Origin: Spirometra erinaceieuropaei
Lineage: Eukaryota > Platyhelminthes > Cestoda > Diphyllobothriidea > Diphyllobothriidae
Length of the DNA stretch: 64,000 nt
NCBI GenBank assembly: GCA_902702965.1
Contig: CACRXP010000113.1
Span: forward strand, 700,583 to 764,582
Direction: 5' to 3'
Shown piece after piece: positions 35,361 to 47,275 of the stretch. The position numbers were made by a program, and so were the translations under genes. The notes below the pieces were generated by a model. The model had not been told where the DNA came from. It saw only the letters and a program-made list of their open reading frames with translations, and ran no database searches. Position 1 is the stretch's first letter. Each line of letters starts with the position of its first letter.

Positions 35361-36570
35361 AGATTTAGCATATTTCCAGAAGGCATAGTATGTTGTATCT
35401 AGGCTGGGCTTATGGTAGCCCAGGCAGTATTTAAAGTCATATATACTGTACTTTGGGCTGCATATGGTTGTGTTTTATTTCAAAATCCTCTGGCAAACTG
35501 AGTCATAAATTACTCTCATCAACAGAGGCAACAGCAGCATGAAATAGGTTGTTGTCACCCATCAGTTAGCTGTCCAGCGTACTCGTCAGTCTCGCTGCGC
35601 GAAGGTCATTCACTGTTAGAGTGATTGGTTCGAGAAACGCTGACCTACAGCCATGCGGCCGATTTCAGTTCGGCAATATGTGCTTCTCCGCATTGTCGCA
35701 ACTGCCCATGCGTTACTTGAACGCACCACCCGACGGCGGGTGAAACATAAGCCACTAGAAAAGCCACCCCCTGGAAAATGTAACCCACCCCAATTGCATA
35801 ACACTTAAGTTTGCTCCACAAACCTATTGAAGTACTTATTACAACCTGTCTGACTCTCTCACAGGCATGACTTAGCAGCGTTAGCACAGACCGTTACTTC
35901 GCCGATGGCTGTTACACAATAAACTCTTCCTCTTCTTGTCTTCTGTATAATGCTGCTATTCGGGACTAAGCCTAAGGATGTACAGCACTGAGTACTTTCA
36001 CCACTTTGGACGCTACAAATACTCCGACGGCTAATACTGTCAGATCTAGTACATTTTTGTTTGAATTGGATGCGAATGCCTCCAGCTGCATTTTCAGAAA
36101 CAAGCCAAGACCCGAAAACCACTCCCCTTCTGTTAAAGAGCAGACGAATATGTCTGGCCTTCGTGTTATATCAGAGGAGGGAGTGTACACAGACGCAGGT
36201 TCCACTGTACAGAAGAATCTTGAACTTTTTACTTACGATGGCAGACCATATCCATCTAAACATGGCCCAGAATGGGTAGCTGTCTGTGCATTATATCTAA
36301 TGTTTTAAAGTCTAATCTGAACATGTAAAAATCCTCAAATTATCGGTATTTTGGACTATTTGGATAACTGCCATTTCATGCTGTCACACATTGAAGCTGG
36401 CGTGATCGGCAGAAAATAAGAAGATGACCGTTGAGGTTTGCAAAAAGAGCGAGCGGTAGCTACACTCACTTTCCCATTCCACCATCAGGAACCGGGCTGG
36501 TCCAATTAACTTGGTTGTGCTGATAAAAGCGAAAAGGTGAGTTCCAGACAGCACTTAGGAAGAAGGCAAT
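35361..36570. other. No firm gene; one protein-like ORF at 36006-36308
   Basis: An open frame on the plus strand (36006-36308) has protein-like composition and a pyrimidine-rich acceptor-like CTGCATTTTCAG at 36089-36100. Two other frames on both strands are also open there and no family motif is visible. I leave it uncalled. Confidence 0.25.
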
Positions 36571-36571
36571 G

Positions 36572-36640
36572 CGATCGCTGGAACACGAAGTCTGTTTGTC
36601 TGACATTTTGACTTCCCGCTTAAACCCACAGATAAAGGTG
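36572..36640 (-). mobile_element. Decayed hammerhead/PLE LTR-like unit
   Basis: Minus strand: ATCTGTGGGTTTAAGCGGGA, AGTCAAAATGTCAGACA, then AGCGATCGC as in the better copies. The catalytic GAAA is lost (AAAA), so it is a relic. Confidence 0.5.
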
Positions 36641-39161
36641 GGTAATATGCAAGGGGTGCAGGATTTAGAAGATGCAGTCGGTGTGCAACCCCATTCTTGA
36701 CACGATTGGCAGCCCCCGCATTCTCGCGAATTTTTGTACTTGATACAATGACTGTTTGGCTGTTCGCAACCTATGCGATACCTGCTGCAATGTTGCCAAT
36801 ACTGTTAATTATTGGCGCGATAATGACTCGGCCGTTTGACCCACTGACACGGTTAGTGGAGCAGTGCTTACCAGCGCGATCCCGGGCGACTGAATGTCCT
36901 GCATAGATGAAGTCTCAGCACTTAATATGCAGGGAAACACAAATCATAAACACCAAGAAGGTTGGTCCTTGATTGGTACTCTCAAACGACCTACAGACCT
37001 GCATCCCGCCTACCAGGTGGTACGCAAAAGGCCCATATCGGTTCGGACAGGATCGATAGGGCAAAAAGGGTTGTACGAGCTCGCCAGCGGTCAACCTCGG
37101 AGAGGTCAAATCTAGTCGCTAGCCAATGGGCAGGCCAAAGTTCGTGTGTCGAGTACGGCTATAGTATGAGTCGGACGGCGAGACTCAATGACCCAAATCC
37201 AGCAGGAGCGGCAATCGCTCCACTCTCATGATGGAAACAAGGAAGTTCCTGAAATGTTAGTACAAATGCGGTTTGGTTCATAAAATCGCCACTTCTTCTT
37301 TTTCGTCTTCCTCGGCGGATGACGAACGCTATAAGTATCTGGGCCCCGAATTTTTATGCATACACGGAGATGTAAACGCGGACAGAACGTTCATGGCAAC
37401 TAGTAGCCTAAACAACGTGTAAAGCGACGGAAGATAATTTTAGGATTCAGCATAATGACACCAGGAAGGTGTACTAAAATTCCCAAGACGCGGATGACTT
37501 ATCCATGTGGACCGCGTTATTTATAGGGTTGACATCAGGAGTGCGTATTATGGCAGAGTGTTTTGACGGCGAGGACGACTGTCGTACAACCCTGAACTGG
37601 AAACCCTGCAGCATTTGCCCAATTGGCACCCTGTCAACGGGTCACTTGCGAAGATCTAACAGGGTTCGCAGCCTCACGGCCTACAAGGGCTGATAACGTA
37701 CTCCAACCTGCTGCCGATTAGTACGCCAATGTAGGCAAACGCTTCGCTTATTTTCAGAATTTGAGTATCTACCTCTCTAACAATGACTCCGAAGGCTTGT
37801 TCAGTAGCCAAGGCATATGTAGCAGCGGTCCGGAGTCTTGCGCTTGGAAACCTGCGGCAGCGAAAGACGGGGTTACAAATTTGTGTTCGAAAAGGCTTAA
37901 GGTAGACAGATGGTCGATAAAAATCCTGCGCAGAGCTAGGGTATAAGTGTGCCCAGCCCCGTAGTACAGGTCGCCTTACCTATCCTCATCTTCTAACTTT
38001 GGGTCAAATCCTAACACACCCTCATAAACGCAGGCCAAAGACTAACCTCAGCTGCCACCCGAACTCCCCTTGGAATTTAGCGCGAGGTCACCTGTAATAC
38101 GACGGGGAGGCTTTATGACCTTGCCCTACCTAATTCTGCAAATTATGTTTGAGTTTGACTTCAAATGGACAGTCTGAAGATGAGGATTAGCGTTCTACGA
38201 GCGTGGAAGACCTCACGGGATAGAGATATGCATAGGTGGAGATGTTGTTCACCTGTTCCCCTGAATGTTCGCCATCCCACCTATGGCCTCGGAGGATGCT
38301 CTACTTTCAGGAGATCCAGGACTATTTAAGCCTAAGTTGTGAAAGCGTTCGTATGGCCGCCATCTGTCTTGGTTACATGCGGTTTCTATGGCTCAATTAT
38401 GCTCCAAGTGAGATGACTGAATGGTTGATAAATTCCTGCGCAGAATTAATTACCAGACGTTGATCCCGTTATGAGGCAACGCAGGCAGGAAGTCAACGTC
38501 GCTTCAATTGTTACTCGGAGAGCCAAACCCTAACTATCAACGCAGTTCACCACTGAGAAAGTCGTGCGACGATTTAGGGAATCAAGTCTGGCTGCCCTAT
38601 CAGTAACAGCCTCGGTCTGTACGCTCTGGGTTCCGACAACTGTCAGTAGACGCAACTGTCGGAAATGACAGACACGATGCATATCAGCAATATACTGCAA
38701 TTTCTCAATCTATACACAGAATTCTAAGGCAAAACCTTGGCCGATCAGCGGTGGCGACCGATGCCTGAGCCTAATTTTGATGAAAAAGGTCTCTTAACAC
38801 CTGTTCAACATCTTCTCTGTTAGACTGAATCGAATTTGCTGAAAACCAGCCTCGACGCCGTGGTTGAATAGGCATTTCCCGCAAGTCTACTTGCGCAGGG
38901 CGACTGCCTGTTGCATATGAATGCAACTCTGGCCACAATCGTTCCGGTATTTTCACACTTGGAGCCTGAAGCCATATTAGTTAGGACTCATTTTAACTGG
39001 CTCTGCATTAAATGGACTAAATCTCCTGCCAGAAGACAACTTTCCAATTCTCAACATTTGGAACGAAAATAGCCCAAATGCATTTCATTGGGATTTTACT
39101 GGGAAAAGGTTGCCTAGTTGTCGACCTTAAACCCCCTCCCAACCGTTCCGCTCATTGTGTG
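36641..39161. other. Non-coding; weak local repeats
   Basis: GGTCGATAAAAATCCTGCGC (37911) and GGTTGATAAATTCCTGCGC (38423) with their upstream contexts suggest an old duplication of roughly 200 bp. CACCTGTAATACGAC at 38089 resembles the right interior end of the telomere-like element. No gene was recognised. Confidence 0.35.
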
Positions 39162-40333
39162 CAGTGACCGATCTCATGAAATGTCGGCCAAAATTCTGGA
39201 ATGCGTTTCCGAATAGGACGGATTACTGAAATGGCATTGCTATACTGATTCTCATGCAGCATAACGCCATTACATTCCGGACTTGCCCGGATGTCGACTT
39301 TTGAATGGACTTCTTTTTGACCTCCTGCAGAAACCACACTCGGCAACAAATGACCATTTAAGTGGCATGCATTTTTTCTATTGATTTTAGAAAACATGCA
39401 CAAAAATATGCTTTCTTTTGCTCATTTGGAAGGAAATCACATTGTCTTCATATTCCATACCGAAACAATTGTGTATTTATGGTTTAAAAAGTTTCCCGAT
39501 TCCCGAATATTTTTCAGCCTGATCTGCCATTGCATCAGTGTTTAGCAATTTCAGTCTAGAAGGTGCATACTTTTCGCTTAAGGAAAATAATATATTCCGC
39601 AATGCCTGTAAGAGGATACCACATAAAGTTCATGAAATTTCGCAATAGATCCAGACCATGTAGCAAATTTCATGAGGAGCATGAGCAAACGGACATGTTC
39701 GGTCTTGAAGAAGGAGACACGATCGCTGGACAAGAGATTTAATAGCCTGACGTTTCGGATTCCTGCTCGAAGTCATCATCATCTGCTTTTGTCTTTGAGG
39801 ATGCGTTCGAGCAGGGATCAGAAACCTCAGGCTAATAAAGCTCTTGTCCCAGCGATCGTGTCTCCATCTTCAAGACTACTTCCTGGGACTCGGTTCTTCG
39901 CTTTTCTTGGATGTGTGCTGTCTTGCATGCATGGACATTGCCCGATCTTAAAAATGTCATAAGTATAAACTTTTTTAAAACCTAAATATGCACTTTTTGG
40001 GCATAAAATATGAAGATAATGTGATTTCCTTCCAAATGAGCAAAAGAAAGCATATTTGTGTGCATGTTTTCTATAAAATATATTTGAATTTATAATACCA
40101 CTACAAATCAATAGAAAAATGCATGTCACTTGAGTAGTCATTTTTTACCGAGTGTGGTTTCTGCAGGGGGTCAGAACGAAGTGCATTCAAAAACCGACAT
40201 CCTGGCGCGTCCGAAATGTAATGGTGTTATGCTGCATGATAATCAGTAAAACAGCCCCACTTAAGTAATCCCTCCTAATTGGAAAGGCATTCCATAATTT
40301 TGGCCAACATTTCATGAGATCGGTCACGCACTG
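39162..40333. mobile_element. Foldback element FB, copy 4, split by a hammerhead inverted pair
   Basis: The left arm (39162 to about 39680) starts CAGTGACCGATCTCATGAAA and continues TGTCGGCCAAAATTC, CATGCAGCATAACGCCATTA, TTTTTGACCTCCTGCAGAAA and TGCTTTCTTTTGCTCATTTG. The right arm (about 39955-40333) holds clear complements of these, ending GATCGGTCACGCACTG before TA (40334-40335). The arms are the best conserved of the family. Between them sits the hammerhead inverted pair at 39704-39910, probably a later insertion. Confidence 0.8.
39704..39910. mobile_element. Inverted pair of PLE LTR-like hammerhead units inside FB copy 4
   Basis: A minus unit (from TTGAAGAAGGAGACACGATC) and a plus unit (to GACTACTTCCTGGGACTCGG) face each other around a short spacer at 39787-39790. 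The minus hammerhead (39745-39786) keeps GAATCC, GAAA, CGTC and AGGC but has an altered 5' core. The plus one (39791-39832) reads GTCT, TTGAGGA, with GAAACCTC in place of GAAACGTC. Confidence 0.75.
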
Positions 40334-40384
40334 TATATGACAAAAGGATGTCTAGAAGGGAGATTGGGTGGACAGAAGGATCAA

Positions 40385-40640
40385 TCGTCAGTTCGGCCGT
40401 CGACATCGACGATGTCCACCATGTGCTATACAGCAGAGTGACAGCAGGAACGGTGTCTTGAGCGTGAAGTAGTTTGTAGTGATAACAGACTTTCGAGACA
40501 TATGCCGCAACCTCTCCACCTCCCGCATCTGGATCCGGCGCCAGGACAGAGTCAAGAAGACCTGGGAGCGCGAGAGGTCCCAGGTGCCTGGATTGGTATA
40601 AGCCCACACCTAGGCGTACCACCACATCATCTCATCCACA
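40385..40640 (-). repeat. Interspersed repeat R1, minus copy
   Basis: It shares CGACGATGTCCACCATGTG, CAGAGTCAAGAAGACC, GGTGCCTGGAT and CACCTAGGCGTACCACCAC with the copy at 9136-9570. Confidence 0.65.
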
Positions 40641-40689
40641 AGAAATATCTGATCTGGGTATTAAACAAAAAAATAATGGGGGGTTGGCG

Positions 40690-40965
40690 GCTCGGATTCT
40701 GATTGGTGAGGCGGGAGCCTGCAAATGGGCCTGCACCGCACCCCGAATGTTGACATTTTTATAGGTGTGCATTCCGATCTGGTTCCCGTGTTGGTCCAGC
40801 GCATCTACTGCGCGGCGCGCTTTTGGGTCATGCATGGTCAATCGACAGTTCGATCGTCGACACCGACTATGTTCGTCGTGTTCTCCAGAGCAACTTGAAG
40901 CAGGCACCTACCGCAATTTCTCCTCCTCCGACTTGGACCCGGTGGCAACTGCCGTCCAAGTGACT
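40690..40965 (-). repeat. R1-related fragment
   Basis: GTGTGCATTCCGATCTGGTT and CCCGTGTTGGTCCAGCGCAT match 17630-17650. TTCGATCGTCGACACCGACT and TTCTCCTCCTCCGACTTGGA match the R1 ends in minus orientation. Confidence 0.5.
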
Positions 40966-40969
40966 GACG

Positions 40970-41440
40970 GGAAACCGCGTCCATCTTATAAACTGGCAAA
41001 TTTCTATTGATTTTTGCATGCCTGACACTGCCTTAAACTTAGCTTAGGAACGAAAACAATCCAAAACAAAGGCTCGACGAGAGTTTCATTCATCGCGTTG
41101 TTAGACCGCGTCATAGAGGGCTTTCCAATTAAGGCCTATCCGTAGCAATAACTATATGACTGAATACATCTGATCGTACTCAAGCTGACAGGCGTCGGTT
41201 GGTCGATTGACAAGTGGTCCGAACTCAAATCTCTGAATGTCCCTTTACTTCTGGGCTGGTGATGGCCAACTTGGGCAGAAACGGTAGCACTTTTTTTGAT
41301 ATTTCTGTCTTTTGAGCGATGTCGTTAGGATGTATGGTCAAGAACTGAACTGTTTGTGCTGAACTGTCGACTTGGTTCAAAAATCCCGGTGCATACCGTA
41401 AAGTTTAGTTATTAGAATTATGATAGAAGAATAAAGGTGT
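40970..41440 (+). repeat. Diverged direct duplication, copy 1
   Basis: Starts GGGAAACCGCGTCCATCTTA and contains TAGGAACGAAAACAATCC, CGACGAGAGTTT, GTTAGGATGT and AAAATCCCGGTGCATACCGTA. All recur in the same order at 42752-43240. Confidence 0.7.
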
Positions 41441-42751
41441 CCCGGGGTCTGGGTGGCCCACTGACTGCTCCCCTTTATGCAGACGCGTAGCAGTCAATCC
41501 AGAACCAACCAGTTGACTACCAGGCTCACAGCCTCATTTAGCCGCTCGCGTTACAGAGAAGGACAAATGAAGGGAGCTAGGGGATCCACTGATTAACCTG
41601 GAAGGTTTGAACCTCCCTTTCGCCGAGTACTGCTCGGGAGACAATAATTCGCTCGCGTCACGCGCATTTTCTGCTGTTAAAGGCAAAAAGGTGAACTTGT
41701 AGGGGAACATGTGCAATCACACAGATGAACAAAACAGGTAGTTCTGTTTTCTAATCTGCACATCATCTAGCGGCTGTTACTGACAAAAACAGCAGATACT
41801 CGGAAGGCCTCTCCTGTCCTATTTTTTTCATCAGGGAATTGAAGCCGGACGTTAGGTGCCGGCGAGGACGTGATCTGAATCGCTATCCAGTGGATAACTA
41901 AGCATGAAATATCAGTGCTCTGATCTGCCGGGCCCGTTTCCCGCCATCTAAGCTGCGAAAGTGCAGGGTCATATGTGAGCAGGTTGTATAGAACAGGTTT
42001 GTCTGTTGCTGATTTCTGATTCCTGCTGTTCTGTCGAACGGGCTTGGATTCCTAGAGTCCACAGTATGTCTTCCAGTTCCTAAATGCAGAGTAAATTTGT
42101 GCCGAAATTACGTCAGAGGGTTAGAAATAAGACGGAAGGGAGAACTCCGCGATGAGTCAGCAAAATTAAGAATATATTTATACAATGTTTTTGGATACTG
42201 GGGGGGGGTGGGGGGACATTTATGGCTTTCTAGCGAACATCAGTCAATGAAATACCAGTCCCAGTAGCTGGTGCACTGAAGGCCTGAATACGCACCCAGT
42301 TAGTCAGTGAGCGTTCAAGTCCCATGGTCAACCTACGTGATCTTCCAGACTCGACTTTCGCTCTCTGAGAGCAGGAATATGTAAAGTCCATCTATGCTGA
42401 CTGCAGGATAGAAATGGTGACTCTGCATTGCCTTGGATTTGCAGGTTTAGGAAGCATCCAATCCGTCACAGGAAAGTACGATCGACTACGACTGAGACAT
42501 CTAATGTTCTTTGTTCTGCGATATTGCTGAAATTCACAAATTTTGACTGCAAATCCGGAAGGCGTTCCTCTGTCAAAAGTAGTTTTGAGGGTTGACGAAG
42601 GTAGATCCTTGATCCTATTACCCCTAACGTATGGACAATTCCGCGAAATTAAAACCCCCGCCCCTGTTATGACAGGACGCCTGCCGAAAATGCCTCGGAG
42701 TTCTTCACTAGAGGTTACTCTTGGTTGAATAGGGGATCTAGGTATGGGAGA
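41441..42751. other. Non-coding between the two duplicates
   Basis: No gene recognised. A nine-base G run near 42202 is followed by TGGGGGG. Confidence 0.3.
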
Positions 42752-43240
42752 GAAACCGCGTCCATCTTATGTGAAGGCAAATTTGTGTTGACGTTTGCAT
42801 AGCAGACAAAACCTCAAGCTTGGCATAGGAACGAAAACGGAGGAAAGCAACGACACGACGAGAGTTTTGTTTGTCGGATTGTCAAACGGCACCATAAGGG
42901 CCAAGAAAAGACGGTGGCACCCAACAATGTATGAATAACTTCATGAGATCACAAGCACTATGGCAGGTTAAGTGAATCAAATCCCAGCGAGTCCCTATAC
43001 TTTTGTCTGCTGACGGAAAAATGGCCAGAAGCAGGCATCCAAGTCTTCTGTGCCTTCGTCGGGGACATTTCTGTTAATGTTTGCGTCTTTTAGGCATAAG
43101 CGGTAGGATGTCTGATGAAGTATTTGCGTTTGCACGGATCTGTCGATCTGGTTCATAAATCCCGACGCATACCGCATAGCCAAGTTATCAAAAAGATGAT
43201 GAAAAAACTAAGATCACTGCGCTAGTTTTGCAGAGTAATT
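42752..43240 (+). repeat. Diverged direct duplication, copy 2
   Basis: Starts AGAAACCGCGTCCATCTTAT and contains TAGGAACGAAAACGGAGG, CGACGAGAGTTTTG, GGTAGGATGTCTGATGAAG, AAATCCCGACGCATACCG. Partner of 40970-41440, about 1.78 kb downstream. Confidence 0.7.
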
Positions 43241-45160
43241 CCGAGGTCAGGGTCAGTGAGTGTTCTATTTACCGCACACATCACATCCGAAATCATAGAA
43301 AAATTCCAAACAATTACCCATAGATTTTATCGTCTTTATTTGGAGTTCGTGGTCTAAGTAGTCCATCGACTTTTCGCTCCTATGCACGTGCACAGTCATT
43401 GTTGAAGTGGCATCCAGCCGTTCTCACGATTCATCTTTAATTGACTTTTTTGTTGAGCCTACTTTTGCGCCTGGAGGGCCGAACGTTTGTGAAGTTGGAC
43501 GGTTCGTTATTCTGTCACCCAGAATAAACGAGTTAATTCACTTTGCGCCACTTAGAGTTAAAGGATAACTTGGTTACTATACTAAGTTGGGGCCCAAGTC
43601 TGCTTGGCGGACTGCCATATACCGTCTGTCACTGGGCATGACAGACGTGAAGAAAATTGAGGTTGACAGAAGTCTCTGCTCGTCTTTGAGTGCTTTATTT
43701 GTGCGTGTCTGTGTGTTTAAACCCTCATTGAGCACTCCTGTGTTGCTGCCTTTTTAGTCAACCGTGAATGCTTTGTAGAGCACTAAATGTCCGCGTGCTT
43801 TTCAACAAATACTCGACCACAGTTAACGGCGTTTGCGAGACGCGATTGGGGCAAATAAGCGATTCATAAATGTCAGATTAGACCACTATGCACTTTACTC
43901 TCCTTCTGTGCTAATGGTGTTCTCAGCGATCTCGAGGCCCGCCCTGACATTGGCGTTAAAAAGCAAAGCAGAAAACTTTGGAAATCTGTCCAATAAAGAA
44001 AAACAGCTGTCCACGTGAGGTGTTTCTTTTTAGGGCTGAAAAGTTATACGTTATGTCAAATTATGCAGGCAGGTGTGAAAAAATGTTGCCGACTGCTTGT
44101 TAGGGCGTTTAGGGGTCAGTTGGTTAGAGCAAGCTAAATTCAGGGGCGAAGGACGTCAGTTTCGGTTAGAAGCGGATCGGGGTTCGGTCGCAGACGGCAG
44201 AGCGAGGAGACGGCAGTTGTGGCTGTCGCTGGGTTATGCAGGCCGCACGGCGACGCATGTTGAAGAATGCTGCATGTGAAGGTTGCACTAAGGTCCTGAC
44301 GTAAAATACGGAAACCCTCATCTGGAGGACTGATGTCCCAACCATCACCCATAACCGCCGCTACAGAAACTTGGTATGAATGCGCGACACCCTAGGGATC
44401 ACAGAGAATTATGTCAGCATTGACGTACAGTGCCATGTGTTGTTGGGGCGGAGTAGGCGTCTTAGGCCGGGGCACCTCTAGGACAGAGCGTCTCACACTT
44501 GAGGCTTGGCACTCAGATGCCAACTCCATCGGCCTATAAAGTCCTATGTCACTACATACATCGTAACGAAGATTAGACAGTCATACGGACCGTAAGACTA
44601 CCGAGCAATCACGGCTTGTCGACCAATTCACGCAAAAGGAGGACGCAAAGGCAACTAACCCCAATTGAGGTGACGACACACAATACAGGAGGCCACCAAC
44701 ACTCACAGGCGACGGCCACTAGGCCAAAGCAGCGAAAAAAAGAAAAAAACTCGATCAGCCCATGGTCAATTAATCCGATTGCCTATTCAAAATTCTGATC
44801 GATTTTTCACTAGACACTTTGAGAATGGCGAGCCTTTCGAGCTCTTCGAAACGTCAGTCAAACAAGTCCCTCGATCCGGTGAGCACTTCATTTTCCTCAG
44901 AAGACGGATTTTGTTCCGTTCCTTACCAGCCACATCGGTAAATGTTTCTTGATACGCCATTTATACGCCCGACTCGAAAGCCCCATTAACAAGACTTGCT
45001 GGCTGAAAAAAATTGACTGAAATATAGGAAGGAAATGTGCAGTATGGAGGCGATATTCACCGATCTAATTCTGGTTGAATAAGTGGAGTGGCAGTGTGGT
45101 CGGCGAACGTCCTTTCTATGCTAGGGAATTTCACCCATCACCACCCGGTTGGAAAAGAGT
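43241..45160. other. Non-coding; one GC-rich patch near 44.1-44.3 kb
   Basis: No gene recognised. At 44105-44190 an A-box-like GTCAGTTGGTTAGAGCA and a B-box-like GGGGTTCGGTCGC may mark a decayed tRNA-derived head, but the spacing is unusually long. Confidence 0.3.
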
Positions 45161-45164
45161 CTTG

Positions 45165-45335
45165 TGGCTCACTGGTGTGGAACATTGAACTTAACAACGC
45201 TCAACGACTAAAGATCCTGAGGCTCGAATCCCAGGTTTTACAAACACGCGGTTTGTCATGGCTGGCTGACAACGTCTTAAAATCCACAAATGGCCATCCC
45301 AGGCCTTCATGTCCTTATCGGTGCTCGTCTGGTGA
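45165..45335 (+). repeat. tRNA-derived SINE, diverged copy
   Basis: A box TGGCTCACTGGTGTGGAAC, B box GGCTCGAATCCCAGG, then the body markers CATGGCTGGCTGACAACG, AAATGGCCATCCCAGGC and ATGTCCTTATCGGT. Same family as 17981-18313, with a better preserved B box. Confidence 0.7.
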
Positions 45336-45599
45336 AGGAACGTCTGTGAGGGTTCTAAATTAAGTTCTAAGGCGCTCTTCTTATGCTAACTTGGGCCTGT
45401 TTTTGTTCAAGAGCCCAAAGGCAAAAAGCAGAATCTCATTAAGCTTTGAAATCGCGATAGGTTGGTGAGGTTAGTAGTAGGTACTTTTGAATTTTCCCCA
45501 TACCTACTGTCAATATGTGAACTCGCAGCTCAAATTACAGACCGTTTAGTCAAAACTGCCTCATGACAGAACTAATCTGGTTAAAATCTCATCCATCTG

Positions 45600-45725
45600 T
45601 CCGAGACTAAGTTATAGTCGTTGGTTCAAACCTCGGGTGCGAAAAATATCCGCGGCCTAAGCACTCCTACTGGTGGATGATGTCTGGTTATTTAGACGTG
45701 TCCATTCCAGTTTGCCTAGCCCTCG
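45600..45725 (+). repeat. SINE head remnant
   Basis: B-box-like TTGGTTCAAACCTCGGGTG with a weak A-box region upstream (GTCCGAGACTAAGTTATAG). The body is not clearly preserved. Confidence 0.35.
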
Positions 45726-46289
45726 TGTGTGCTACTTCGAGATGAAGCGCAGTCTTTGGACACGACATCTCAGGGTCCGTCAAACATTCATTTGGTCAGC
45801 TAAGTTAAAGCATCCCGATTTCAGAAGAGTAAGGGCAAATTGCTCACACCCACAGGCCTGCTAATATGTACATAACTTCTTAGGAACAGAACGTGACTCC
45901 TGTCAGAGGTTCTAGTTATAAAATCGTACAGAAGTTTAATATATTTTTAGTGCTGCAGTGCACAGCTATGAGAGGACTGACGCGTCCGTGAGTTTCCCAG
46001 ACGTTAACATGCCCTCTTCCTCTAAGATCCAACTAATGATTTATAATTTAGTTACGGATTACTGAACGGGTATTGGTAGTGTCTTCTGAACACGACTTGT
46101 GAGGTTACTGACCGATTTGCAAGTGAATTATCATTAGCAAGTTCAACTAAGTCTTCACGGAAGACTTGCATACACAAGACAGCAGGAAGGAACCAGCCTA
46201 CGGTGCAACGAAAATGGGTTCCCCGCACTCTCACTGCGAAATTGTTCATCCTCATTTTCTCTGACTGGGTTGGAAAAAACTCTACGGCT

Positions 46290-46385
46290 TCAGCGGGGTT
46301 GGAATCTACGAAAGGAAGTGTAAGGTTTGGGTACATTCAACGTTCTAACCACCTAAACTACGAGGCTCCAGTCGAAAGCCGTGAG
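46290..46385 (-). repeat. tRNA-like SINE head remnant
   Basis: Minus strand: an A-box-like GTAGTTTAGGTGGTTAGAAC followed by a weak B box (GTAGATTCCAACCCCG). This resembles the tRNA-like sequence at 3732-3812. Confidence 0.4.
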
Positions 46386-47063
46386 TACAATCACATTTCG
46401 CCCTGGCTATTCGTCCAACCAACTGCAACGCATGGAATCTTCAAATTCAAAAACAGTAGGCTGACAGCACGAGCAGTTTTTCCCAAGCAATCAATCTAGA
46501 ACAAACCGGATGACTTTCAATCTGGTATCCTTGTGTAGCAACTTAAGTTACAACGAAAGGCAACTGAAAGAGGCTGGAGGACACACTGACTAACCGAGCG
46601 GTTCGTCGAAATTATCGCGCAATCTTGCGCACACTCAAGGCAGTAGCAAGTGAGCCGGGTAGCATGCACTGGAAATGTTTCCCCTTAATTCAAATAAGGA
46701 ATTGTCAGTTATAATTTTCCAAATAAAGTTATAACAAAAAACAACTGGAGGAGGCTATTGAACTCACTGACTAAACGGTTCTCCATTTTCTTTTCGTCAA
46801 ATCTTAATTTAAAAACGAGAATTCGCTCGCCCTGGAAGGGTGAAGATAAACTTGTAACAGAAGGTGCAAAGCCACGCAGCTCCAAACACCACCAAGGGTT
46901 CACTCTGCTTTTCGGAATTTTATGTTTTTAGATGTAAAATCTTCCACTTGCGAAAATAATATGCGGAGGAATTCATGAGGAAGGGGTGCGTAAACACTGT
47001 TTCTGGATGCGTACTATCGTATTTCAATCACAGGTGCTGACTACTAAAATCGGTAACTATTTC
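46386..47063. other. Non-coding, nothing recognised
   Basis: No gene or repeat recognised up to the assembly gap. Confidence 0.3.
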
Positions 47064-47131
47064 NNNNNNNNNNNNNNNNNNNNNNNNNNNNNNNNNNNNN
47101 NNNNNNNNNNNNNNNNNNNNNNNNNNNNNNN
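47064..47131. other. Assembly gap (68 N)
   Basis: Unknown bases. The right edge is a pyrimidine-rich CTCCTCATTCTCCTCCTCC tract, so the gap probably covers a low-complexity stretch that failed to assemble. Confidence 0.98.
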
Positions 47132-47275
47132 TCCTCCTCATTCTCCTCCTCCCACTCCCCATCATGATCTCTATCACCCTCATCCCCCCATCTTCTCAAT
47201 CGCATCCTTCTAATATGGCATCGGTTTTGGACCGCTGGGATTCTCAGGGGGACCTCAATCTCAATCAAATATGTC
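47132..47275 (-). CDS. Possible exon fragment cut by the gap (very tentative)
   Basis: On the minus strand a good acceptor-like tract (CTCCAACTTTGCCTGCAG) precedes an open frame of about 48 residues that ends in the gap: TYLIEIEVPLRIPAV, then a basic patch (RRMRLRRW) and an acidic Asp/Glu run. The GAG-rich 3' part could equally be a microsatellite read by chance, and the plus strand is open over 147-20000 or so similarly unremarkable bases. No domain recognised. Confidence 0.15.

Noticed and set aside
36006..36308. 100-residue plus-strand ORF with protein-like composition
   Set aside because: Overlapping frames on both strands are equally open, no family motif is visible and no consistent donor/acceptor pair was found. 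Left as unsupported.
41441..42751. LTR retrotransposon interior between the 41.0 and 42.8 kb direct repeats
   Set aside because: No gag, protease, RT or integrase blocks could be read in any frame.
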